From Streptomyces sp. NBC_01750 (GTDB taxonomy: Bacteria > Actinomycetota > Actinomycetes > Streptomycetales > Streptomycetaceae), in contig NZ_CP109137.1 of assembly GCF_035918095.1 (NCBI RefSeq), forward strand, positions 806,001 through 870,000: a stretch of DNA of 64,000 nt. The letters run 5' to 3'. Shown here piece after piece: positions 33,426-41,237 of this stretch; position 1 is the stretch's first letter; every line of letters begins with the position of its first letter. Position numbers and translations under genes: made by a program. The notes beneath the pieces were generated by a model. It saw only the letters and a program-made list of their open reading frames with translations. It was not told the DNA's origin and did not search any database.

Positions 33426-35480
33426 ATGCCTGAACTCAATCGGCGTCGCTTCCTCCAGATCGCAGGCGCGACCGCTGGCTTCGCGGCCCTGGAGGGCAGC
33501 ATCGACCGCGCCGCCGCCATCCCCGCCAGCCGCCGCTCCGGCACCATCAAGGACGTCGAGCACATCGTCGTGCTGATGCAGGAGAACCGTTCGTTCGACC
33601 ACTACTTCGGCGCGCTGAAGGGCGTACGCGGTTTCGGCGACCCCCGTCCCGTCACACTGCCCGGCGGCAAGTCGGTCTGGCACCAGTCGGACGGCACCAA
33701 GGACGTACTGCCCTACCGCCCGGACGCCGAGGACCTCGGCATGCAGTTCATCGAGGGGCTCAACCACGACTGGCAGGGCGGCCACAAGGCCTGGAACCAG
33801 GGCAAGTACGACCAGTGGATTCCCGCCAAATCCGCGGGGACGATGGCGTATCTGACGCGCGAGGACATCCCGTTCCACTACGCGCTCGCCGACAAGTTCA
33901 CCGTGTGCGACGCCTACCACTGTTCGTTCATCGGGGCCACCGACCCCAACCGCTACTACATGTGGACGGGGCACACCGGCAACGACGGCAAGGGCGGCGG
34001 GCCCGTACTCGGCAACGACGAGGCCGGATACGACTGGACAACGTATCCCGAGCGGCTGGAGCAGGCCGGGATCTCGTGGAAGATCTACCAGGACATCGGC
34101 GACGGCCTGGACGCCGGCGGCTCCTGGGGCTGGATCGAGGACGCCTACCGCGGAAACTACGGCGACAACTCCTTGCTGTACTTCAACAAGTACCGCAATG
34201 CCAAGCCCGGCGATCCGCTCCACGACAAGGCGCGCACCGGCACGAACGCGAAGGGCGGCGACGGCTACTTCGACATACTCAAGGCCGATGTGAAGGCCGG
34301 AAAGCTCCCCCAGATCTCCTGGATCGCGGCGCCCGAGGCCTTCAGCGAGCACCCCAACTGGCCCGCCAACTACGGTGCCTGGTACATCTCGCAGGTGCTG
34401 GACGCGCTCACGGCCAACCCCGAGGTGTGGAGCAGGACCGCGCTGTTCATCACGTACGACGAGAACGACGGCTACTTCGACCACATCACCCCGCCCTACC
34501 CGCCGGCCTCCGCCGCCCAGGGCCTGTCCACCGTGGACGCCAAGCTCGACCACTTCGGCGGGAACAGCAACTACGCCGCCGGACCCTACGGTCTCGGCCA
34601 GCGTGTGCCCATGCTCGTCGTATCCCCCTGGAGCACCGGCGGCTACGTGTGCTCCGAGGTCTTCGACCACACCTCGATCATCCGGTTCATGGAGCGCCGT
34701 TTCGGCGTGGGCGAGCCGAACATCTCACCGTGGCGGCGTGCCGTCTGCGGCGACCTCGCCTCGGCCTTCGACTTCCGTCTCAAGGACACCGGGCCCGCCT
34801 CGCTCCCCGGCACCGACGGGTACGAGCCGCCGGACCGCGAGCGGCACCCCAGCTACGTGCCGAAGCCGCCTGCCAACCCGGTGCTGCCCAAGCAGGAGCG
34901 GGGTTCGAGGCCCGCGCGCCCGCTGCCGTACGCACCGCTGGTCGACGGGGCCGCGACGCCGACGACCGGCCGCTTCACACTCACCTTCAGCGGCGGCGCA
35001 ACGGCGGGCGCGTGCTTCTCCGTCACGTCGGCGAACCGCACGGACGGACCGTGGACGTACACCGCCGAAGCCGGCAAGAAGCTCTCCGACACCTGGAACA
35101 CGGCCTACTCGAAGGACGTGTACGACCTCTCGGTGTTCGGCCCGAACGGCTTTCTGCGCACCTTCAGGGGACCCGGTAGAACCGCGGGCCCCGAGGTGAC
35201 GGCCCGCCATGTCCCGGGCGGCTGTCTCGAGCTGACGATGACCAATGGGGGCAGCGTCGACTGCCACGTGAAGGTCACCAACGCGTACGGCGGGAAGCGC
35301 GAGACATTCACGGTGCGCAAGGGTTCGCGCGTGGTGCACACGGTGGACCTGCGCGCCAGTAGGCGCTGGTACGACCTGACCGTGGTGTCCGACAAGGACA
35401 GCACATTCCTGCGCCGGTTCGCCGGACACGTCGAGAACGGGCAGCCCGGCGTGAGCGACCCGGCCATTATCACCGTCTGA
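33426..35480 (+). CDS. Tat-exported phosphocholine-specific phospholipase C
   Basis: This 684-residue secreted phospholipase cleaves phosphatidylcholine-type lipids to diacylglycerol and a phosphorylated head group. A Tat signal is visible (NRRRFLQIAGATAGFAALEG). The catalytic domain has IVVLMQENRSFDHYFGALKG, EGLNHDWQGGHKAWN, CSFIGATDPNRYYMWTGHTG, YDENDGYFDHITPP and MLVVSPWSTGGYV. Two C-terminal DUF756-like beta domains (about 510-595 and 600-684) follow, as usual in this family. The ATG at 33426 follows an AGAGGTG site. In streptomycetes these enzymes help phosphate scavenging, but no PHO box was seen. An inverted repeat follows. Confidence 0.92.
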   Translation: MPELNRRRFLQIAGATAGFAALEGSIDRAAAIPASRRSGTIKDVEHIVVLMQENRSFDHYFGALKGVRGFGDPRPVTLPGGKSVWHQSDGTKDVLPYRPDAEDLGMQFIEGLNHDWQGGHKAWNQGKYDQWIPAKSAGTMAYLTREDIPFHYALADKFTVCDAYHCSFIGATDPNRYYMWTGHTGNDGKGGGPVLGNDEAGYDWTTYPERLEQAGISWKIYQDIGDGLDAGGSWGWIEDAYRGNYGDNSLLYFNKYRNAKPGDPLHDKARTGTNAKGGDGYFDILKADVKAGKLPQISWIAAPEAFSEHPNWPANYGAWYISQVLDALTANPEVWSRTALFITYDENDGYFDHITPPYPPASAAQGLSTVDAKLDHFGGNSNYAAGPYGLGQRVPMLVVSPWSTGGYVCSEVFDHTSIIRFMERRFGVGEPNISPWRRAVCGDLASAFDFRLKDTGPASLPGTDGYEPPDRERHPSYVPKPPANPVLPKQERGSRPARPLPYAPLVDGAATPTTGRFTLTFSGGATAGACFSVTSANRTDGPWTYTAEAGKKLSDTWNTAYSKDVYDLSVFGPNGFLRTFRGPGRTAGPEVTARHVPGGCLELTMTNGGSVDCHVKVTNAYGGKRETFTVRKGSRVVHTVDLRASRRWYDLTVVSDKDSTFLRRFAGHVENGQPGVSDPAIITV

Positions 35481-35515
35481 CCCGCTGACCGACCCGCTGA
35501 ACGACCCGCTGAACA

Positions 35516-35552
35516 ACGACGGCCGCCCGCGGAATTCGCGGACGGCCGTCGT
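35516..35552. terminator. Hairpin terminator after phospholipase C
   Basis: A 16-base-pair stem with one mismatch (ACGACGGCCG and CCGCG arms) and a GAATT loop lies 35 bases past the stop. No T-run follows, which is usual in this G+C-rich background. Three copies of GACCCGCTGA lie between the stop and the hairpin. Confidence 0.7.
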
Positions 35553-35653
35553 CCCGCATCTGACGGCGACGTCACCGTCGGGTCCGAGGCGGGCGCGGTC
35601 GTCAAGGTCGTCCATGACCGCAGCAGCATCGAAGGCGCGCCGACCAGGGCCGC

Positions 35654-35840
35654 ATGGACCGGGAGATCGCCGTGTCGGTCTCGTTCACCAGCATCGACGG
35701 TCGTGCGGTCGACTGCCGGCCCAGGAACAGCTGTGAGCTGGTCGCCTTCGCCTCACGGTTCCGTGGACCCGACACGGTACGGGCCAGGCTGCACTTCGAC
35801 CCGGCCCAGCCGCTTCCCCAGTACGGTGCGGCACCGGACC
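35654..35840 (+). pseudogene. Possible fragment of a secreted Ig-like (neocarzinostatin-type) protein
   Basis: A plus-strand frame reads REIAVSVSFTSIDGRAVDC, then PRNSCELVAFASRFRGPD and ARLHFDPAQPLPQ. The spacing of the two cysteines and the terminal LHFDP pattern resemble C-terminal ends of secreted neocarzinostatin-like or IPT-like domains in actinomycetes. There is no start, signal peptide or first half; coding character is lost after about 35840. It is treated as a degraded remnant with low confidence. The remainder of 35553-35999 contains nothing recognised. Confidence 0.3.
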
Positions 35841-35999
35841 GACGCCCCTGCGGGACACGCCCGCTGCGGTGCGAAGCGAGGCATTTCGGCCCTCGCCGCG
35901 GACCTTCGGCCCCTTGCTGCCCGGGCGTCCATGAGGCCGCGGCGGCCTCGTGGACGGAGGCCGGTGCTGAAGCGGACATCGGCCGGCACGGTGCGGCCG

Positions 36000-36461
36000 T
36001 CAGCGACGCAGGTTTCCGCCGCCGGCGGGTCCGTACAGATCGAGCAGGCGGCCCCGGGCGGACTGGAGCCGGTGTGCGATCACCTCCGCGATACGGAGTG
36101 TGAGCGCCTGGTAGAGCTCCGGCTCCTCATCGAACAGGGCTCGCACCTTCGCGGCGTCGAATTCGAGCGCCCGGACCGGGGTGGCCGCCGCGGCGCCCAG
36201 ATGCCAGCTGCGCGGCGGGAAGAGCCAGGACCAGCCCAGCAGATCTCCCGGGCCGAGCTGCTCGACGAAGGCGGCGCGCCGTCCCGGAACGTGCATGTCG
36301 AGGTCGACGGATCCCGTGCGGATGATCCAGAAGCGATCCGCGCGCGAGCCCTCCTCGAAGATGCGTGTGCCGGCCGCGAACGCCGTTTCCGTTGCGAGTT
36401 CCATCATCCTGTCGCGGCCTTCCGGCGGCAGCATGTTCAGCAGTGGGGCCACCGTGGTCAT
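36000..36461 (-). CDS. Stand-alone cyclic-nucleotide-binding domain protein
   Basis: This 153-residue protein consists of a single Crp/Fnr-type sensor domain: TRIFEEGSRADRFWIIRTGSV, then VEQLGPGDLLGWSWLF, then ALEFDAAKVRALFDEEPE. It ends with a helix (YQALTLRIAEVIAHRL) but has no DNA-binding helix-turn-helix, so it is not a conventional transcription factor. The phosphate-binding cassette has GDLLGWSW in place of GExxG/RSA, so cAMP binding is doubtful. The ATG at 36461 follows GGAG. It is divergent from the dhaKLM operon. Confidence 0.8.
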   Translation of the reverse strand: MTTVAPLLNMLPPEGRDRMMELATETAFAAGTRIFEEGSRADRFWIIRTGSVDLDMHVPGRRAAFVEQLGPGDLLGWSWLFPPRSWHLGAAAATPVRALEFDAAKVRALFDEEPELYQALTLRIAEVIAHRLQSARGRLLDLYGPAGGGNLRR

Positions 36462-36766
36462 CGCTGTCTCCGTCCCTCGGGGCCGCAGCAGGGGCCCGGG
36501 ATGGTGTCTCTCCTTCTTCCAGACTGCGCGGCCTGCCCCCGGACTGCGCGGCGGCGAGAGGACCGGCAGGGCTCGGCAGCCGCACGTCATGGCCCCAGCC
36601 GCCTTCGGCTCCCTCCTGTACACCACGGTAGGTGGCCTATGGAGGCGGCGCCCGGCCGTCGAGACGTACCACGGGCGGCTCCGCCGCTGTCCACCGCCGT
36701 CCCGGCCCGGAGCGGCCCGGCCCGCTGTCGGCGCCGGCCGGTTGCCCGGACCCGGCGTCGTTGTCC
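36462..36766. other. Gene-free stretch between CNB gene and dhaK promoter
   Basis: This 305-base stretch separates the divergent cyclic-nucleotide-binding gene from the dha promoter region. No credible reading frame, repeat or RNA gene was seen on either strand. Confidence 0.45.
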
Positions 36767-36795
36767 GTGACCCGGGACAGAGTTCCGTCGATACT
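36767..36795 (+). promoter_or_regulatory. Candidate promoter of dhaKLM
   Basis: GTGACC at 36767-36772 and GATACT at 36790-36795 are separated by 17 bases and match HrdB-type -35 (TTGACA) and -10 (TATAAT) elements in four of six positions each. The predicted start would leave a leader of about 75 bases before dhaK. Confidence 0.35.
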
Positions 36796-36876
36796 GGACT
36801 TAAGCCGACAGTTCCCCAGCCCGACAGCGAAGCCCCTGGCCGGCGGCTCACCTGCCGATCTCACCTGGAGGTAGTC

Positions 36877-37869
36877 ATGAGGATGCTCATCAATGTGCCG
36901 GAGACCGTTGTCGCGGATGCACTCCGTGGCATGGCGGCCGCGCACCCCGAGTTGTCCGTGGACGTGGAGAACCGGGTGATCGTACGGCGCGATGCGCCCG
37001 TCGCCGGGAAGGTGGGGCTGGTGTCCGGTGGCGGCTCGGGGCACGAGCCGCTGCATGGCGGGTTCGTGGGCCCCGGAATGCTCGCCGCCGCCTGCCCCGG
37101 AGAGGTCTTCACATCTCCCGTCCCCGATCAGATGGCGCGGGCGGCCACTGCCGTGGACAGCGGCGAGGGGGTGCTGTTCATCGTCAAGAACTACACGGGC
37201 GACGTCCTCAATTTCGACATGGCCGCCGAGCTCGCCGAGGATGAAGGGGTACGTGTCGCCAAGGTCCTGGTCAACGACGATGTGGCGGTGACCGACAGCC
37301 TGTACACGGCGGGCCGCCGCGGCACCGGTGCGACCCTGTTCGTCGAGAAGATCGCGGGCGCGGCCGCCGAGGAGGGCGCGCCGTTGGAGCGGGTCGAGGC
37401 GATCGCCCGGCAGGTGAACGAGAACTCCCGGAGTTTCGGTGTCGCGCTGAGCGCCGGCACCACACCCGCCAAGGGCAGTCCTACCTTCGATCTCCCTTCG
37501 GGCGAGCTGGAGTTGGGCATCGGTATTCATGGTGAGCCCGGGCGTGAGCGGCGCGCCATGATGACGTCGCGGGAGATCGCGGACTTCTCGGTCAATGCGG
37601 TATTGGAGGATCGGCCTCCGACGGGCCCGGTGCTGGTGCTCGTCAACGGCATGGGGGCGACTCCGCTGCTGGAGCTGTACGGCTTCAATGCCGAGGTGCA
37701 GCGCGTACTCACCGAGCATCGCGTGGCCGTGGCCCGTACCCTCGTCGGGAACTATGTGACCTCGCTCGACATGGCCGGCTGCTCTGTGACGCTCTGCCAG
37801 GTCGACGAGGAGCTGCTGCGGCTGTGGGACGCGCCGGTAGAGACACCCGGGCTCCGCTGGGGTCGCTGA
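36877..37869 (+). CDS. dhaK: Dihydroxyacetone kinase, DhaK subunit
   Basis: This 330-residue subunit binds dihydroxyacetone. The family signature is complete: VGLVSGGGSGHEPLHGGFVG, FIVKNYTGDVLNFDMA and GIGIHGEPG. H218 in that last motif lies at the position of the histidine that forms the covalent hemiaminal with substrate in the E. coli enzyme. GGAGG lies five bases before the ATG at 36877. It is the first gene of a three-gene operon for PTS-dependent phosphorylation of dihydroxyacetone to dihydroxyacetone phosphate. Confidence 0.95.
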   Translation: MRMLINVPETVVADALRGMAAAHPELSVDVENRVIVRRDAPVAGKVGLVSGGGSGHEPLHGGFVGPGMLAAACPGEVFTSPVPDQMARAATAVDSGEGVLFIVKNYTGDVLNFDMAAELAEDEGVRVAKVLVNDDVAVTDSLYTAGRRGTGATLFVEKIAGAAAEEGAPLERVEAIARQVNENSRSFGVALSAGTTPAKGSPTFDLPSGELELGIGIHGEPGRERRAMMTSREIADFSVNAVLEDRPPTGPVLVLVNGMGATPLLELYGFNAEVQRVLTEHRVAVARTLVGNYVTSLDMAGCSVTLCQVDEELLRLWDAPVETPGLRWGR

Positions 37870-37903
37870 CCCGTCCACGCCCGACTCATCACAGGGAGTT
37901 CAT

Positions 37904-38509
37904 GTGCTCGACGCCGACTTCTTCCGCCGCTGGCTGACGGCCGCCGCGGTCTCAGTGGACCGCGAGGCGGACCGTCTCACCGAACTGGACTCGGCGATCG
38001 GTGACGCCGACCACGGCAGCAATCTCCAGCGCGGGTTCACGGCGGTGACGGCGGCCCTGGAGAAGGAGGCGCCGCCGACCCCCGGGGCCGTACTCACGCT
38101 GGCCGGACGGCAGTTGATCTCTACGGTGGGCGGCGCATCGGGTCCGCTGTACGGGACGCTGCTGCGGCGTACGGGCAAGGCGCTCGGCGACGACGCCGAG
38201 GTGACGCCGGGGCAGTTCGCCGAGGCGCTGCGCACGGGTGTGGCCGCGGTGGCGCAGCTCGGCGGCGCCAAGGCCGGGGACAAGACGATGCTGGACGCGC
38301 TCGAGCCGGCGGTCGCGGCCCTCGGCGACACCACCACGTCGTTCGCGGCGGCCAGCGAGGCGGCCGAGCAGGGCGCGCTCGCGACCGTGCCACTGCAGGC
38401 ACGCAAGGGCAGGGCAAGCTATCTGGGTGAGCGCAGCATCGGGCACCAGGATCCGGGGGCGACCTCCTCGGCCCTGCTGATCGCCGCGCTGGTGGAGGTG
38501 GCGGGATGA
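37904..38509 (+). CDS. dhaL: Dihydroxyacetone kinase, DhaL subunit
   Basis: This 201-residue ADP-binding subunit holds a permanent nucleotide that shuttles phosphate from DhaM to the substrate in DhaK. Family motifs are SAIGDADHGSNLQRG with Asp metal ligands, VGGASGPLYGTLL, GDKTMLDAL and RASYLGERSIGHQDPGA. The start is GTG at 37904. Its last codon region overlaps dhaM by four bases. Confidence 0.94.
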   Translation: MLDADFFRRWLTAAAVSVDREADRLTELDSAIGDADHGSNLQRGFTAVTAALEKEAPPTPGAVLTLAGRQLISTVGGASGPLYGTLLRRTGKALGDDAEVTPGQFAEALRTGVAAVAQLGGAKAGDKTMLDALEPAVAALGDTTTSFAAASEAAEQGALATVPLQARKGRASYLGERSIGHQDPGATSSALLIAALVEVAG

Positions 38510-38916
38510 GCGACGCCAAGCCGGTCGGGATCGTGCTGGTCTCGCACAGCAGGGAGGTGGCCGCGGCTGTCGCCGAGCTGGCGACGGGGCTCGCGGGCGG
38601 CGGCACAACGGCGCCCGTCGCGTCGGCGGGCGGCACTACGGACGGTGACCTCGGCACCAGCTCGGAGCTGATTGCGGCGGCGGCCGCCTCGGTCGACCAG
38701 GGTACGGGGGTGGCCGTGCTCGTCGATCTGGGCAGCGCCGTACTGACGGTAAAGGCTCTGCTGGCCGAGGGTGACGAACTCCCGGAAGGCACACGGCTGG
38801 TGGACGCGCCGTTCCTGGAGGGCGCGGTGGCCGCCGTGGTCACGGCGTCGGCGGGCGGCGACCTGGACGCGGTCCAAGCGGCGGCCTCGGAGGCGTACGA
38901 GTACCGGAAGGTGTGA
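38506..38916 (+). CDS. dhaM: Dihydroxyacetone kinase phosphotransfer subunit DhaM
   Basis: This 136-residue protein is an EIIA-mannose-like domain. It carries GIVLVSHSREVAAAVAEL with the phosphorylated histidine H14, then GVAVLVDLGSAVLTVKALL. It is phosphorylated by HPr of the phosphoenolpyruvate phosphotransferase system and recharges DhaL. The short length shows that HPr and EI-like domains found in enterobacterial DhaM are absent, so it depends on general PTS proteins. The ATG overlaps the dhaL stop (ATGA). Confidence 0.92.
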   Translation: MSDAKPVGIVLVSHSREVAAAVAELATGLAGGGTTAPVASAGGTTDGDLGTSSELIAAAAASVDQGTGVAVLVDLGSAVLTVKALLAEGDELPEGTRLVDAPFLEGAVAAVVTASAGGDLDAVQAAASEAYEYRKV

Positions 38917-39049
38917 CGCCCGCGGAAGCCGTCCGAGGCGATGCCGCTCGTCTCTACGGAAGCGAGCGCGGGCTCGGATGGGCGCAGGGGTCGGGCTCGG
39001 GCAGGTGACCGAGTCGTCCGTGACGCCCCGTCAGCGGCCGGCCGCCCTG

Positions 39050-39084
39050 CTCCGGCGGGCTCTGGACCGTAGAGCCCGCCGGAG
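39050..39084. terminator. Terminator of dhaKLM
   Basis: A perfect 14-base-pair stem (CTCCGGCGGGCTCT and its complement) with a seven-base loop lies about 130 bases after dhaM. The interval 38917-39326 otherwise shows no gene. Confidence 0.7.
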
Positions 39085-39326
39085 TGACCCCGTCACCCTT
39101 TCGGAGTTGCGCGCCCGACGGATCGACAAGGCGCCCGGCCATACCGCGTGACCTGGCACGACCATCACGGCCACGGCGACAGACGGCGGTGACACACCGG
39201 GCCGGGCAGCCCCTGCCACATGCGGCACCCCCATGGGCACTCATAGCGTCTTCTCCATCGAGGTGTATTTCTTACGTTTCGCGGAATACATCCGTGGCTG
39301 CGCCTCGGGAATTCGGAGAATTCACC

Positions 39327-40367
39327 ATGCGTGCGATACGTGTCGCCTCCTTCGCACTGATCGGCACCGCCGCGCTGGCGATCGGCGCCCCGGCCGCCGC
39401 CGACGGGAACGACATGACGTCGTTCGATTTCACCGCCTCCCCTGCGACTGTCGCGCCCGGCGGCACCGTGACGCTCCATGCAACCGAGTGCGAGGCGCCG
39501 ACCGTGACGGCCTCCTCCGGCGTCTTCAAGACCGTCACTCTCAACGAAGGCCGGCCCGCCACCACGAAGATCGCCGCGGACGCCAAACCCGATGCCGAGT
39601 ACGACGTCACCTTCGTCTGCAAGGGAGAGAAGGGCACCACGCCCCTTACCATCACCGGCAGCGCCGGCTCGCACACCGGGACGGCAACAGGCGCAGACGC
39701 CGGTACCGCGACGGGAACGGGTACGGGTACCGATACCGATACCGGAACGGGAGCCGATACCGGAACGGGAACGGGTGCCGGAACGGGAACGGGTGCCGGA
39801 ACGGGAACGGGTGCCGGAACGGGAACGGGTGCCGGAACGGGAACGGGTGCCGATTCCACCGAGATGACCACCGGGGCCGACGCAGGTACCGAGATGAGCA
39901 CCGGGACCGACGCCGACACCGACACCGACACCGAGATGAGCACCGAGGCCGATGCCGGCACCGGAAGCGACGCCGGCACCACGACGGGAACGGGTGCCGA
40001 CACCACCGAGATGAGCACCGGGACCGATACAGGTACCGGCACGGCGAAGCCCGACGCAGGCACCGGCACCGCCGCGAAACCTGACGCAGGCACCAGCACC
40101 GCCGCGAAACCTGACGCAGGCACCAGCACGGCGAAGCCCGATCGCGGATCCGGAAACGGAAAGCCCGACCGCGGATCCGGAAACGGAAAGCCCGACCGCG
40201 GATCCGGAAACGGGAAGCCCGACGGAGGCGTCAAGGGCGGCGCCGGCGGCAGCGTCTCCGATCTGAGCCCCGCGCAGATCGCACTCGGCTCCGTTCTCCT
40301 CGCGGGCGCGCTCGGCGGCAGCGTCTCTCTGCTGCGCCGCCGCGCCGGTGACAGCGTCCGGGGGTGA
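39327..40367 (+). CDS. Repeat-rich secreted surface protein
   Basis: This 346-residue exported protein has a signal peptide (RVASFALIGTAALAIGAPAAA) and a compact N-terminal beta domain of about 90 residues with two cysteines (HATECEAP, VTFVCKGEK). About 190 residues of Gly/Thr/Asp repeats follow (GTGAGT-type hexapeptides, TEMSTGTDAD, KPDAGTSTAA, RGSGNGKPD), then a C-terminal hydrophobic helix (IALGSVLLAGALGGSVSLL) and an arginine tail. No LPxTG or LAxTG motif is present, although a class F sortase follows. The ATG has GGAG eight bases upstream. It may be a flexible stalk protein anchored by its C-terminal helix. Confidence 0.78.
   Translation: MRAIRVASFALIGTAALAIGAPAAADGNDMTSFDFTASPATVAPGGTVTLHATECEAPTVTASSGVFKTVTLNEGRPATTKIAADAKPDAEYDVTFVCKGEKGTTPLTITGSAGSHTGTATGADAGTATGTGTGTDTDTGTGADTGTGTGAGTGTGAGTGTGAGTGTGAGTGTGADSTEMTTGADAGTEMSTGTDADTDTDTEMSTEADAGTGSDAGTTTGTGADTTEMSTGTDTGTGTAKPDAGTGTAAKPDAGTSTAAKPDAGTSTAKPDRGSGNGKPDRGSGNGKPDRGSGNGKPDGGVKGGAGGSVSDLSPAQIALGSVLLAGALGGSVSLLRRRAGDSVRG
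39774..39845 (+). repeat. Four 18-base tandem repeats in surface protein gene
   Basis: Four identical units of GGTGCCGGAACGGGAACG encode the hexapeptide GAGTGT and are followed by a broken fifth unit. Unit identity at the DNA level, including third positions, suggests recent expansion by slippage or recombination. Confidence 0.9.
40143..40223 (+). repeat. Three 27-base tandem repeats in surface protein gene
   Basis: Three copies of a 27-base unit starting CGCGGATCCGGAAACG encode RGSGNGKPD, with a single change in the last copy. They lie just before the C-terminal membrane helix. A separate 30-base repeat coding AAKPDAGTST precedes them at about 40070-40139. Confidence 0.9.
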
Positions 40368-40452
40368 CAGAGCGGCTCCGCCGCCCCGGGTCACCGAGGG
40401 TCAGGCGCGGCGGAGCACCAAATGAGGGCCTGAGGAAGCACAAGGAAGGGCT

Positions 40453-41091
40453 ATGCGTACGTACGACAGGCGCGGCGCCTGGTTCACGGTCGTCTGCGTG
40501 CTGCTGCTCGGACTGTTCCTCCTGCGCAACGGAACCACGCAGGTCGCCGACGGCCCGCCCCAGCCCGGCTCCGCAGTCGCGGTCCGGCACGCCACAGCGG
40601 ATCCGCTGCCACCCGCACCCGCACCCCCTCCGGTGCCCCACTCCGCGCCGCAACGGATCACCGTCCCGTCCGTCAAGGTGGACGCCCCGCTGATCGAGGT
40701 CGGCCTCGACGCGGACGGCTGGGTGGAACCCCCGCCACTGGAGAACCGCAACCTCGCCGGCTGGTACCGGGAGTCGGTCAGCCCGGGCGAGCGGGGCACG
40801 TCCGTCATCGTCGGCCACGTCGACAACAAGGCGGGGCCGGCCGTCTTCTATGAGCTCGGCGCCCTCGAGCCGGGCAGCCGTATCGAGATCCCGCGCGAGG
40901 ACGGACGCAGGGCCGTGTTCGCTGTGTACGACGTCGAGGTGTTCGCCAAGAAGGAGTTCCCCGCGGCACGGGTGTACGCGGACGGCCCGGAGCCGGAGCT
41001 GCGGGTCATCACCTGCGGCGGCGACTATACGGAGAAGACCGGGTACGACGGCAACGTCGTGGTCTTCGCCCGCCTGGTCGAGCTCCGCTGA
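40453..41091 (+). CDS. Class F sortase
   Basis: This 212-residue membrane-bound transpeptidase has an N-terminal anchor helix (WFTVVCVLLLGLFLL), a Pro-rich linker and the sortase beta-barrel. Catalytic residues fit H122 (VIVGHVDNK), C188 (VITCGGDY) and R207 (VVVFARLVE). The SVIVGHVDN and ITCGG contexts are typical of class F enzymes in actinobacteria. The ATG follows an AAGGAAGGG site. It lies 85 bases after the repeat-rich surface protein; a functional pairing is likely from context, though that protein lacks a standard sorting motif. Confidence 0.9.
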   Translation: MRTYDRRGAWFTVVCVLLLGLFLLRNGTTQVADGPPQPGSAVAVRHATADPLPPAPAPPPVPHSAPQRITVPSVKVDAPLIEVGLDADGWVEPPPLENRNLAGWYRESVSPGERGTSVIVGHVDNKAGPAVFYELGALEPGSRIEIPREDGRRAVFAVYDVEVFAKKEFPAARVYADGPEPELRVITCGGDYTEKTGYDGNVVVFARLVELR

Positions 41092-41092
41092 C

Positions 41093-41123
41093 GGCCCGCC
41101 CGCGGAGACCCGTGCGGGCGGCC
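41093..41123. terminator. Hairpin after the sortase gene
   Basis: GGCCCGCCCGC and GCGGGCGGCC can pair with one bulged base around a ten-base loop, directly after the sortase stop. It probably separates that gene from the convergent AfsR-like regulator. Confidence 0.5.
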
Positions 41124-41237
41124 TGCCGGTCGCCTGTAGGCGCCCTCTGTGACGGTGGCCATGTGCGGGTTCAGCCGGGTGACCCCGGCGACGTGGGTCA
41201 ACCGGACCGGCAGCCGCAGGCGGCCGGCCGAGGCCGG

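Noticed and set aside
38917..39326. Small minus-strand gene between dhaM and the surface protein
   Set aside because: The open frame has no motif or ribosome site and overlaps the dhaKLM terminator hairpin.
39774..40223. Regular DNA repeats as a CRISPR array
   Set aside because: The repeats are 18-30 bases with no spacers, in frame, and code for a Gly/Thr-rich protein.
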